Shown: positions 1 through 6,669, counted from the stretch's first letter. The stretch is DNA of 14,388 nucleotides from an uncultured Clostridium sp. (GCA_946575275.1 CAMNZV010000020.1:1-14388); one strand, 5' to 3'. Program-made: numbers and translations. The notes: generated by a model from the letters alone, not told the origin.

Positions 1-81
1 GCTATTTTTGGAAGGCAAAGTTGATAGTGCTGATAAAGTACGTTATATGACCCCTATATTAGTATTACTTTACCTTGAATT

Positions 82-1581
82 TTATTCGATGTTTTTTAAA
101 TTTTCTAATGTAAATGATATATTTGAGATTATATCTCCTGCCTTAATTGAGAATTTATTTTTCCCTATAATATCTCCAGTTAACCCATGGACATAAACTC
201 CTAAAATCCCACTTTCAAATAAGTCTACCTTTTGACCTATTAAAGATGCAATTATACCTGTTAAACAATCTCCCATACCACCTGATGCCATTTTACTACT
301 ACCAGTTGTATTAATTATTGTCTCATATCCATTAGATATAACAGTATTATATCCCTTTAGTACTGTAATTATATTATTATCTAGTGAAAACTCTTTGCAA
401 ACTTTAAGCCTATTTCTTTCTACATATGATATATCTCTGCCAATAAGCCTTGCCATCTCTCCTGGATGAGGCGTTATTACCGCCCTATTTTTAAGCTTTT
501 TTAACAACTCTTTGTGGTTACTTATAATATTTAATGCATCTGCATCTAAAACTATTTTACAATTTGTATTTTCAATTATATAAATTAACATTTTAACATT
601 AACAGTATTTGTACTCAATCCTGGTCCACAGGCTATTACATCTGCCTCTTCTATAATCTTTTTTATCTTTTCCTTTTCACTATACCCAATTAACATTGCT
701 TCAGTTATTTTATTTAAAAGTATATTACGTATTTCATCTTCTACTATTAATGTAACTAAACCTGACCCCATATTTACGCAGGCTTCTGTTGTAATGTATG
801 CCGCTCCTGTGTAAGACTTACTACCAGCTAATATTAAAACCTTCCCATAATCCCCCTTATGCCCGTATAAACTTCTTCTTGGAACAATTTTAGAATATTC
901 ATTTTTACCTAAAATTTTTATACCCTCTGAAAACTTTTCTTTTACAGACATAGGTATACCTATGTTAACTAAATTTATAATTCCCAAATACTTTTGAGCC
1001 TCATAAACAAGAAACCCTTTTTTATATACCTCAATGGCAAATGTTTCTGTAGCTTTAATACAAATACCATGAATCTCTCCTGTATCACTATTTAGGCCTG
1101 AAGGAATATCTACAGAAATAATCTTTGATGAAGATTTGTTAATAGCTTCAATTGCTTGATAAAAATCTCCTTTTATTTCTCTGTTTAATCCCACACCAAA
1201 TATTGCATCTACTATAACCTGAGAATTATTTATAACCTTTAGAACCATATCTTTATTTTCATGAAAGTTAATTATAGAAGCATGTAAATTATATAAAATA
1301 TTATAGTTAATTTTGAATTCTTCACTTGTAGAACTTGTATCTCCAAATATAATTATTGTAACTTCCATGCCATGATTTATTAGCTTTCTTGCAATAGCTA
1401 ACCCATCTCCACCATTATTCCCATTTCCGCAAAATACTGCAAAACTATCACCCTTATGTAATATACTATTATATATATTTTCTGCTGCATTCTCCATAAG
1501 TACAATACTAGGAATCTCTATCTCAGTAATTGTATAGTTTTCAATTTTCTTTGCTATATTAGCACTTACTATATCAATCAT
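82..1581 (-). CDS. nnrD: Bifunctional NAD(P)HX epimerase / ADP-dependent NAD(P)HX dehydratase
   Basis: This 499-residue fusion repairs hydrated NADH and NADPH in the cytoplasm. The N-terminal YjeF_N half (about 1-215) epimerises R- and S-NAD(P)HX. The C-terminal ribokinase-like half (about 230-495) dehydrates S-NAD(P)HX using ADP. Visible epimerase motifs are CGNGNNGGDG (51-60), VDAIFGVG (124-131) and SVDIPSGLNSDTG (156-168). Visible dehydratase motifs are GHKGDYGKVLILAGS (240-254), CGPGL (318-322), VLDADALN (344-351), TPHPGE (370-375) and GGMGD (434-438), whose Asp438 is the expected catalytic base. The length is normal for the fused form (nnrE+nnrD). The ATG is preceded by GAGGAGG at 7-base spacing and overlaps the end of acpS by 8 bases, so translation is probably coupled. 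It is the last gene of the DUF6514-acpS-nnr operon. No terminator is visible in the 81 bases left before the window edge. The family call is very secure. Confidence 0.96.
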   Translation of the reverse strand: MIDIVSANIAKKIENYTITEIEIPSIVLMENAAENIYNSILHKGDSFAVFCGNGNNGGDGLAIARKLINHGMEVTIIIFGDTSSTSEEFKINYNILYNLHASIINFHENKDMVLKVINNSQVIVDAIFGVGLNREIKGDFYQAIEAINKSSSKIISVDIPSGLNSDTGEIHGICIKATETFAIEVYKKGFLVYEAQKYLGIINLVNIGIPMSVKEKFSEGIKILGKNEYSKIVPRRSLYGHKGDYGKVLILAGSKSYTGAAYITTEACVNMGSGLVTLIVEDEIRNILLNKITEAMLIGYSEKEKIKKIIEEADVIACGPGLSTNTVNVKMLIYIIENTNCKIVLDADALNIISNHKELLKKLKNRAVITPHPGEMARLIGRDISYVERNRLKVCKEFSLDNNIITVLKGYNTVISNGYETIINTTGSSKMASGGMGDCLTGIIASLIGQKVDLFESGILGVYVHGLTGDIIGKNKFSIKAGDIISNISFTLENLKNIE

Positions 1582-1954
1582 TTATTGCCTCCTCAATTAT
1601 AACGTAGGCAATTGCATTATCATTGCTATGAGCTATTGACAATAAGATATTAGCATTGTTTAGATTAAACTTATTTTTTATATTATCACTAATATTAATA
1701 CTTGGTTTATTAAGCTCATCCTTAATAATTTCTATTTCCTTTAAACTAAATCCACGAACTCCAGTGCCCAATGCTTTAGACAATGCTTCTTTAGACGCAA
1801 AATATCCTGCAATAGTCTCAACCTTATTATTTCTACTTTCAAAGTACTTTATTTCATTCTCTGTAAATATGCCCTTTAAAAAGTTTGCAGTTCTATCTAC
1901 TGCCTTTTCTATTCGTTTTATTTCAATAATGTCTATGCCTATTCCTAATATCAT
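1574..1954 (-). CDS. acpS: Holo-[acyl-carrier-protein] synthase
   Basis: AcpS transfers the 4'-phosphopantetheine arm of coenzyme A onto apo-ACP, activating it for fatty-acid synthesis. The 126-residue length is normal for the bacterial trimeric AcpS family. Visible motifs are GIGIDIIEIKRIE (4-16), with Asp8 as a Mg ligand, FTENEIKYF (30-38), and AGYFASKEALSKALGTG (49-65), with Glu56 as the second Mg ligand. The ATG follows AGGTGA at 7-base spacing. It lies 18 bases downstream of the DUF6514 gene and overlaps nnr by 8 bases; acpS next to nnrD/E is a common Firmicutes arrangement. Nothing is missing or odd. Confidence 0.96.
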   Translation of the reverse strand: MILGIGIDIIEIKRIEKAVDRTANFLKGIFTENEIKYFESRNNKVETIAGYFASKEALSKALGTGVRGFSLKEIEIIKDELNKPSINISDNIKNKFNLNNANILLSIAHSNDNAIAYVIIEEAIND

Positions 1955-1972
1955 TTTATATCACCTATATAA

Positions 1973-2275
1973 TTATTTGAAATCAAAAATACATTTATCG
2001 ATTTCTTCTCCCATTATATCAATAAAATGAATAGGTGATACAATATTTTCTGCTAAAATTGTAAACATCTCTTCAACTTTACTTTTATTTAGGGAAATCT
2101 TTTCAATATATTCTCTGTCAATGTCTTTTACTTTCCCATTTAAAACTTCACTTTTTTCAATTTCAATTCCATATACTTCTTGACCTTCAAATGTGCTCTC
2201 GCTAATACTATAAATATATTTTACCTCTGTTTCTTCAATTGTTAATGTTTTAATAGTTTGATTAATTACTTTCAT
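1973..2275 (-). CDS. DUF6514 family hypothetical protein
   Basis: This is a 100-residue soluble, acidic protein with no signal peptide or membrane segment. It looks like the small clostridial DUF6514 family, whose function is unknown: an N-terminal strand-rich stretch (IKTLTIEETEVKYIYSIS), a central YGIEIEKSE segment, and a C-terminal part resembling VEEMFTILAENIVSPIHFID. This assignment is from memory of the family and is less certain than the coding call. The ATG is preceded by AAGGGGGC, seven T's and AA. It is the first gene of the operon with acpS and nnr. An extended -10 (TG-G-TAATAT, 2315-2307 on the minus strand) with no good -35 lies about 32 bases upstream of the ATG. A hairpin followed by seven T's lies just beyond it, so the operon may also be reached from a longer leader. 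Confidence 0.8.
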   Translation of the reverse strand: MKVINQTIKTLTIEETEVKYIYSISESTFEGQEVYGIEIEKSEVLNGKVKDIDREYIEKISLNKSKVEEMFTILAENIVSPIHFIDIMGEEIDKCIFDFK

Positions 2276-2306
2276 TAAAAAAAGCCCCCTTGTGTTTGAT
2301 AGGATA

Positions 2307-2315
2307 ATATTACCA
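2307..2315 (-). promoter_or_regulatory. Candidate extended -10 promoter for DUF6514-acpS-nnr
   Basis: On the minus strand the sequence reads TGGTAATAT, an extended -10 of the TGnTAnnAT type. There is no recognisable -35 at 16-18 bases. A start of transcription near 2300 would leave a 25-base leader carrying the AAGGGGGC ribosome binding site. The evidence is pattern only. Confidence 0.35.
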
Positions 2316-2326
2316 TACTGTTAACA

Positions 2327-2382
2327 AAAAAATTGTCATTTTTTACGAAGGATTTTTCATCCCATTTACTGTAAAAATGACA
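2327..2382 (-). terminator. Terminator-like hairpin on minus strand, upstream of DUF6514
   Basis: On the minus strand TGTCATTTTTAC (2382-2371) pairs with GTAAAAAATGACA (2346-2334) with one bulged base. An inner GGAT/ATCC stem lies in the loop. The hairpin is followed by ATTTTTTTG, a run of seven T's. This is a good intrinsic terminator for minus-strand transcription only; the plus strand has no T run. It lies about 50 bases upstream of the DUF6514 start and downstream of the ssb terminator, so its substrate transcript is not obvious. Confidence 0.55.
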
Positions 2383-2460
2383 TTATCCACCAATATAGAC
2401 GGTTTTTTACTATTTTTTTATTAATTACAATTTTAAACAAATGAATAATATGCATATATA

Positions 2461-2467
2461 TGTCGAA
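2461..2467 (+). promoter_or_regulatory. Spo0A-box-like site TGTCGAA
   Basis: TGTCGAA is a perfect match to the TGNCGAA Spo0A box. A related inverted copy (AGTCGAA on the minus strand, 2585-2591) lies about 120 bases away; together they form a 9-bp inverted repeat, GTCGAAATG/CATTTCGAC. A single 7-mer match in an AT-rich gap is weak on its own. Confidence 0.3.
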
Positions 2468-2496
2468 ATGCCAAGACAACTTCAGCCTTGTAACAG

Positions 2497-2572
2497 TTTA
2501 TTAATAAATTATACATAACTTATTAACATATTATGCACACCTTATTAACATATTACGAACAATTTATGCACA
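2497..2572 (+). repeat. Degenerate 22-bp tandem repeats with DnaA-box-like nonamers
   Basis: Units 2497-2518, 2519-2540 and 2541-2562 align without gaps. The second and third share CTTATTAACATATTA over their first 15 bases. At the same place in each unit lies a nonamer: TTATACATA (2509), TTATGCACA (2531) and TTACGAACA (2553). A further TTATGCACA starts at 2564, 11 bases on. TTATGCACA matches the DnaA box TTATNCACA exactly; TTATACATA has one mismatch and TTACGAACA two. The 22- and 11-base spacings keep sites roughly on the same helical face. The repeats are directly visible; the DnaA interpretation is inference. Confidence 0.6.
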
Positions 2573-2601
2573 TTTTATTAACATTTCGACTTTGTTTTAT
2601 T

Positions 2602-2635
2602 AATCTAAAAAAGAGCCTAGGCCCTTTTTTAGATT
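2602..2635 (-). terminator. Probable terminator of ssb
   Basis: AATCTAAAAAAG (2602-2613) pairs perfectly over 12 bases with CTTTTTTAGATT (2624-2635) around a loop that contains GCCTAGGC. The A/T tracts lie inside the stem, so it could act in either direction. It is about 100 bases downstream of the ssb stop codon, the only gene that runs into it. Confidence 0.5.
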
Positions 2636-2735
2636 TTCTCATATCTCATAAAAACCATAATTGAAAATGAATACGTTATCATAATATTATTATAACAAAC
2701 TCATTTTAAATTGCAAGATTTTCTTTAAATAAATT

Positions 2736-3086
2736 TTATACAACTTCCCCATTAGAGCCCGTTTGTTTTCTCCATCCACAAAAATCAAACTCATCAGCAA
2801 TAACTTCAACTACAAACCTTTTTTGTTCCTCCTTAGTCTCATAACTTCTTGTTCGAAGTTTTCCACTAATGCTTATATAATCTCCTTTTTTTAGATACTT
2901 ATGTATCACCTTTCCTCTTTGCCCCCACATTACAACTGGAAAAAAATCCGACTCTGTTGTCCCTTCAGAGGTTTTGTAATTTCGTCTTACAGCTATTGTA
3001 AATTTAACACAACCATCTTCAACCCCATTTATTTCTAACAATTCTGGATCCTTAACTAAATTTCCTACCAATACAACCTTATTCAT
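2736..3086 (-). CDS. ssb: Single-stranded DNA-binding protein, short form without acidic tip
   Basis: This is an OB-fold SSB that coats single-stranded DNA. Visible family features are MNKVVLVGNLVKDPEL (1-16), FTIAVRRNY (29-37), DFFPVVMWGQRGKVIHKYLKKG (about 47-68) and ISISGKLRTRSYE (71-83). It is only 116 residues and ends NGEVV soon after the OB fold. The Gly/Gln/Pro-rich linker and the acidic DDDIPF-type tip that recruits repair and replication proteins are absent. It therefore resembles an accessory SSB (compare B. subtilis SsbB, also short and tailless) rather than the essential one. It is not in the rpsF-ssb-rpsR context and appears monocistronic. The ATG follows GGAGG at 7 bases. A 20-bp palindrome spans a TATAAT and part of this site, suggesting an operator. 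Confidence 0.93.
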   Translation of the reverse strand: MNKVVLVGNLVKDPELLEINGVEDGCVKFTIAVRRNYKTSEGTTESDFFPVVMWGQRGKVIHKYLKKGDYISISGKLRTRSYETKEEQKRFVVEVIADEFDFCGWRKQTGSNGEVV

Positions 3087-3094
3087 TTAATACC

Positions 3095-3114
3095 TCCAAT
3101 ATAATTATATTGGA
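3095..3114. promoter_or_regulatory. 20-bp perfect palindrome over ssb -10/RBS
   Basis: TCCAATATAATTATATTGGA is its own reverse complement. It contains a minus-strand TATAAT (3109-3104), and its edge merges with the GGAGG of ssb (3097-3093). No good -35 is visible at 17 bases. It could be an operator for a dimeric repressor or a hairpin that hides the ribosome binding site. AT-rich palindromes also arise by chance. Confidence 0.4.
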
Positions 3115-3153
3115 ATTATTGACTTATTTTATTATTTTTATTCACAATTTAAA

Positions 3154-3984
3154 TTATTTATTTCTATGATAAGATAATACAGAATTCACTTCTACTCCAA
3201 ATATTAATATAATACAGGTTAAAAATATCCAAACCATTAGTATAAATACAGCTGCTAAGCTTCCATAAAATTTAGAGTAATTGTTAAAGTTATTAATGTA
3301 AAAGGAAAAGCCTATAGATATCACTACCCATCCTATTGTACTAACTAATGCACCTGGAATAACCTCTCTCCACTTTAATTTCTTACAAGGTGTATATCTA
3401 TATATTGCTGCAAAAACAATAAACAATACAAATAAAATAATACCATATCTTATTAAACTCCATATTATTGTTATTATCTCTTTAAAAGGCAGTATTCCTA
3501 TTAAGTGTTCTTGCACAACTCCACCGAATACTAATACTATTAATGCTAATAATATTGTTAAAGCCAAGGCTATTGTACTTACATAAGCAGTTATTGTTCT
3601 ATTAATAAATGATCTACATTCATTTAAGTTATACGCCTTATTAACTCCTTTTAATACTCCCCTAAATCCTGATGAAGCAACCCATATTGCAACAAAAATA
3701 GATAATCCAAGAACTCCTGCATTTTGATTTTTAAATATCTCTTCTATTAATCCTTGTACTAATTCATATACGTTTCCCGGCAGTAATTCCTTTAGCCAAT
3801 TTGTAACCTCAAAAATATCAATTTTAACTATACTTAGTAAAGATAGAAGAAATACTATAAAAGGGAAAAAGGATAATACTAAATAATATGCTAATTGAGA
3901 AGCCAGTGCAAATATATCGTCATTTTTAACTTTTACAATTAAATGTATTAATAAATCCATCTTTGAAATATTTTTATTTTTCAT
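3154..3984 (-). CDS. YihY/BrkB family (UPF0761) inner-membrane protein
   Basis: This is a polytopic membrane protein of about 276 residues with roughly six hydrophobic segments. It belongs to the YihY/virulence factor BrkB family, once mistaken for RNase BN. Family landmarks are the N-terminal ALASQLAYYLVLSFFPFIVFLLSLL, the central IFVAIWVASSGFRGVLKGVNKAYN, and the C-terminal GSLAAVFILMVWIFLTCIILIFGVEVNS. The biological role is not established; transport or envelope roles have been proposed for relatives. I chose the ATG at 3984 because GGTGAT lies 3 bases before it and matches the 16S tail. An in-frame ATG five codons upstream (3999) lacks a ribosome binding site. The neighbours are ssb (67 bases between stop and start codons) and the nucleotide-sugar operon, from which it is separated by a terminator, so it is probably transcribed alone. 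Confidence 0.9.
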   Translation of the reverse strand: MKNKNISKMDLLIHLIVKVKNDDIFALASQLAYYLVLSFFPFIVFLLSLLSIVKIDIFEVTNWLKELLPGNVYELVQGLIEEIFKNQNAGVLGLSIFVAIWVASSGFRGVLKGVNKAYNLNECRSFINRTITAYVSTIALALTILLALIVLVFGGVVQEHLIGILPFKEIITIIWSLIRYGIILFVLFIVFAAIYRYTPCKKLKWREVIPGALVSTIGWVVISIGFSFYINNFNNYSKFYGSLAAVFILMVWIFLTCIILIFGVEVNSVLSYHRNK

Positions 3985-4047
3985 TTTATCACCATACATC
4001 TTTCTAACATATTATTAGTATATGTAATTATTAATAACCTATTACAT

Positions 4048-4106
4048 AAAAAAAATCATTTAGCAAAATGTTAACATATGCAACATTATAATGCTAAATG
4101 ATTTTT
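4048..4106 (-). terminator. Strong terminator of the nucleotide-sugar operon
   Basis: A perfect 15-bp stem, AAAAATCATTTAGCA (4051-4065) with TGCTAAATGATTTTT (4092-4106), is topped by a second AATGTT/AACATT stem (4067-4072 with 4082-4087). On the minus strand it is followed by further T's, giving a run of eight. It begins 7 bases after the dehydrogenase stop codon. Confidence 0.85.
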
Positions 4107-4112
4107 AATTAA

Positions 4113-5429
4113 TTATAATTTAAATATTTTATTTCTGTTTTCTTTAACTTCTTTTGTTGCATTTCTAGTATCGTATATTACTTTTGAACGTTTTACAATT
4201 TCATCATATTCATAACAACTATGGTTTGTAGTTATAACTACAATATCGCTATCATCAATTACTTCTTTCCAATCTACAGAATTATATATCTTACCATTAT
4301 ATCTTGCCTCTTGACAATATGGATCGTTAACAACTAAATCCGCTCCATTTTTTTCAAGTAGCTCTATTACCTTAAAGGAAGGTGATTCTCTATAATCATC
4401 AATATCTGGCTTATAAGCTAGCCCCATTAATAATACTTTTGCACCATTTAATGCTTTCTTTTGAGTATTTAATATTTTCATAATATTATCTAGCACAAAT
4501 TCAGGCATTGAATCGTTGATTTCTCCAGAGGTTTCTATTAATCTTGTATGATAATCATATTCCTTAGCCTTCCATTCTAAATAAAATGGATCAAGGGGAA
4601 TACAATGTCCTCCAAGACCTGGACCTGGATAAAACGGCATAAATCCATATGGTTTAGTTTTAGCTGCATCTATTACTTCCCAAACGTCAATTCCCATTCT
4701 TTTGCACAATATTGCCATTTCATTGGCTAATCCTATATTTATATTTCTAAATGTATTTTCAAGTATTTTTTCCATCTCAGCTACTGCTGGTGAAGTAACT
4801 GTATGTATCTCTCCATCTAATACATTTCTATATAATGAGGCAGCTATTTCTGTACATTCTTCTGTGCAACCTCCAACTACCTTTGGGGTATTTTTAGTAT
4901 TGTAATCTTTGTTCCCTGGATCTACTCTTTCCGGAGAAAAAGCTAAATAAAAATCTTCTCCACATTTTAGCCCTGACTCTTCTAATATAGGCTTTAATAC
5001 TTCCTCTGTTGTTCCAGGATAAGTTGTACTTTCTAATATTATTAGCATTCCAGGATGTAAATATTTAGCTACACTCTTTGTTGAATCAACTACATAAGTT
5101 AAATCAGGTTGCTTATATAAATCTAATGGAGTGGGAACACATATACATATTGTATCTACTTCTTTTACAAAACTAAAATCAGTTGTAGCTTTTAATGTTC
5201 CCTTTTTAACTAATTCACTTAATTCTGAATCAACTACATCTCCAATATAATTTTTACCTTCATTTACCATATCAACTTTCGCATCTTGAATATCAAACCC
5301 AACAGTTTTATATCCTGCTGCTGCTTTTTCAACTGCTAATGGTAACCCAACATACCCTAATCCAACCACTCCAACAGTAGCTGTTTTATTATTTATTTTA
5401 CTTAATAGTTCAGATTTAAACTTTGACAT
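4113..5429 (-). CDS. UDP-sugar 6-dehydrogenase, WbpA-like (UDP-GlcNAc to UDP-GlcNAcA)
   Basis: This is an NAD-dependent nucleotide-sugar dehydrogenase of the UDP-glucose/GDP-mannose dehydrogenase superfamily, oxidising C6 of a UDP-hexose in two steps. The 438-residue protein has an N-terminal Rossmann motif GLGYVGLP (23-30), CVPTPL (97-102), ESTTYPGT (133-140), the catalytic Lys region EMEKILEN (Lys221), and PGPGLGGHCIPLDP (268-281) with nucleophile Cys276. Overall, and especially in CVPTPL, ESTTYPGTTEE, FSPERVDPGN and GGHCIPLDPFYL, it resembles WbpA-type UDP-N-acetylglucosamine 6-dehydrogenases more than UDP-glucose or UDP-ManNAc enzymes. The exact substrate remains inference. It lies 9 bases downstream of a WbpE-like aminotransferase, whose TAG stop overlaps the AGGAGG used here. 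Together they fit synthesis of an amino-hexuronic acid for surface or flagellar glycan. The oxidoreductase and acetyltransferase of the full pathway are not in the window. Confidence 0.9.
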   Translation of the reverse strand: MSKFKSELLSKINNKTATVGVVGLGYVGLPLAVEKAAAGYKTVGFDIQDAKVDMVNEGKNYIGDVVDSELSELVKKGTLKATTDFSFVKEVDTICICVPTPLDLYKQPDLTYVVDSTKSVAKYLHPGMLIILESTTYPGTTEEVLKPILEESGLKCGEDFYLAFSPERVDPGNKDYNTKNTPKVVGGCTEECTEIAASLYRNVLDGEIHTVTSPAVAEMEKILENTFRNINIGLANEMAILCKRMGIDVWEVIDAAKTKPYGFMPFYPGPGLGGHCIPLDPFYLEWKAKEYDYHTRLIETSGEINDSMPEFVLDNIMKILNTQKKALNGAKVLLMGLAYKPDIDDYRESPSFKVIELLEKNGADLVVNDPYCQEARYNGKIYNSVDWKEVIDDSDIVVITTNHSCYEYDEIVKRSKVIYDTRNATKEVKENRNKIFKL

Positions 5430-5438
5430 TGTTACCTC

Positions 5439-6623
5439 CTAAAGACTTTTTATTGTATTAATAATATATTCAACCTGTTCATTTGTAAGTTCAGGATATA
5501 CAGGTATTGCAAAAGTTCTATGTGATAAATACTCTGCAACCTGAAAATCCCCTTCCTTGTAGCCTAAATTAGAATATACCTTTTGCAAATGTAATGGCAC
5601 TGGATAATATACACCTGTGGCTATTCCAGCCTCCTTTAATTTTAAAAGTATATCTTCCCTGTTTTCTGATTGAAGAATATACATATGGTATACCGGTTCA
5701 TTATTTATATCAATTTGTGGTACTACTAGTTCAGTATCCTTAAATGCATTATCATACATAGCTGCAATTTCTCTTCTTCTTGCATTCCACTTATTAATAT
5801 GCTTTATTTTTTCAAGTAAAATTGATGCTTGAATTGCATCTAACCTAGTATTGTATCCTATTAAATAATTATAATATTTTAACGGATTATATACAGTATC
5901 ATCAGCATTATCTGCTTTTTTAATTTCTGTATTTACATTATTTAAAAGATTATATGCTTTTTGCCCATTTTCACCACTTCCGTGAGTTCTTAATGCTTTG
6001 GCTATAGATGCAATATCTTCATCAGAAGTTACAATCATTCCTCCATCTCCAGCACCACCTAAATTCTTAGTTGGAAAAAAAGAAAAACAAGCAACATCTC
6101 CAAGACTTCCCACATTTTTTTCTTTGTATTTACCTCCAACTGCCTGGCAAGCATCCTCAATAACTTTTAAGTTATACTTTTTTGCTATTTGGTTAATTTC
6201 ATCCATGTCTGCACTTTGACCAAATATATGTACTGGCATAATAGCCTTTGTTTTTTTTGTTATTTTCTCTTCTATTTTTGAAGAATCTATATTAAATGTA
6301 TCTTTTCTTACATCTACAAATACTGGTATTGCCCCTACTGCCGATATACTCTCCGCTGTTGCAAAAAAAGTAAATGGTGATGTAATTACTTCATCTCCTG
6401 GTTTTATTCCTATTGCTTTTAATGATAATACTAATGCATCAGTACCATTTCCAACTGAAATTGCATATTTTGTTCCTGTAAATTCAGCAAATTGTTTTTC
6501 AAAAGATGTAACTTTTTCACCCATAATATATCCAGCAGATGATAGAACATCAAGGGTTGCCTTATCTAATTCTTCCTTAATGGACTTATATTGAGCCTTA
6601 AGATCAATTAATGGTATATTCAT
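5439..6623 (-). CDS. DegT/DnrJ/EryC1/StrS sugar aminotransferase, WbpE-like
   Basis: This is a PLP-dependent aminotransferase of fold type I that aminates a keto-sugar nucleotide. The 394 residues show the family start IPLIDLKAQY (3-12), GNGTDAL (58-64), SPFTFFATAE (82-91), the PLP-contacting VIEDACQA (154-161), the SFFPTKNLGGAGDGG loop with the Schiff-base Lys186, and GYNTRLDAIQA near 255-265. A lysine/asparagine-rich insert (about 217-250) precedes that last motif. Pairing with a WbpA-like dehydrogenase suggests the WbpE reaction (UDP-3-keto-GlcNAcA to the 3-amino sugar), but substrate cannot be read from sequence alone. The ATG follows GGGAG at 9 bases. A probable extended -10 (TGATAAAAT on the minus strand, 6669-6661) lies upstream, so this is the first gene of a two-gene operon. 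Confidence 0.9.
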   Translation of the reverse strand: MNIPLIDLKAQYKSIKEELDKATLDVLSSAGYIMGEKVTSFEKQFAEFTGTKYAISVGNGTDALVLSLKAIGIKPGDEVITSPFTFFATAESISAVGAIPVFVDVRKDTFNIDSSKIEEKITKKTKAIMPVHIFGQSADMDEINQIAKKYNLKVIEDACQAVGGKYKEKNVGSLGDVACFSFFPTKNLGGAGDGGMIVTSDEDIASIAKALRTHGSGENGQKAYNLLNNVNTEIKKADNADDTVYNPLKYYNYLIGYNTRLDAIQASILLEKIKHINKWNARRREIAAMYDNAFKDTELVVPQIDINNEPVYHMYILQSENREDILLKLKEAGIATGVYYPVPLHLQKVYSNLGYKEGDFQVAEYLSHRTFAIPVYPELTNEQVEYIINTIKSL

Positions 6624-6660
6624 TTATTACCGCTCCCTTTTCAAATAAACTAACATTCTA

Positions 6661-6669
6661 ATTTTATCA
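6661..6669 (-). promoter_or_regulatory. Candidate extended -10 promoter for the aminotransferase-dehydrogenase operon
   Basis: The minus strand reads TGATAAAAT, an extended -10, with a weak TTTATT at 17-base spacing. It lies about 38 bases from the aminotransferase ATG, a reasonable leader length. Confidence 0.45.

Larger units (their letters stand above)
2276..2735. other. 460-base gene-free region with repeats, DnaA-box-like and 0A-box-like sites
   Basis: No credible gene is present; the best start-to-stop run is a 25-codon frame from 2441 without a ribosome binding site. Going left to right it holds an extended -10 for the DUF6514 operon (2307-2315), a minus-strand terminator-like hairpin (2334-2382) and a TTATCCACC site (2383-2391). 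Next come a Spo0A-box-like TGTCGAA (2461-2467) and an array of degenerate 22-bp repeats with TTATGCACA sites (2497-2572). A partial inverted copy of the 0A-like box (2585-2591) and the probable ssb terminator (2602-2635) follow. The remaining 100 bases before ssb show nothing further. Confidence 0.8.

Noticed and set aside
8..196. Plus-strand 62-codon frame at the left edge
   Set aside because: It runs antisense through the end of nnrD, has no ribosome binding site and resembles nothing known; only 81 bases lie outside nnrD, too few to assign a neighbour gene.
1656..2030. Long antisense frames inside acpS, rsmI, the dehydrogenase, the aminotransferase and other genes
   Set aside because: All lie within secure genes on the opposite strand, lack ribosome binding sites and match no family; they follow from AT-rich codon use.
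2441..2518. 25-codon plus-strand frame in the gap upstream of ssb
   Set aside because: No Shine-Dalgarno sequence, no recognisable features, and it overlaps the repeat array and 0A-like box.
2497..2572. Plasmid-type replication origin
   Set aside because: The repeats look iteron-like, but no rep, parA/B or dnaA gene is nearby and the surrounding genes are chromosomal housekeeping genes.
2640..2700. Fur-box-like sequence (GAAAATGAATACGTTATCATAAT)
   Set aside because: Only a loose half-site resemblance; the symmetry needed for a 19-bp Fur box is absent.
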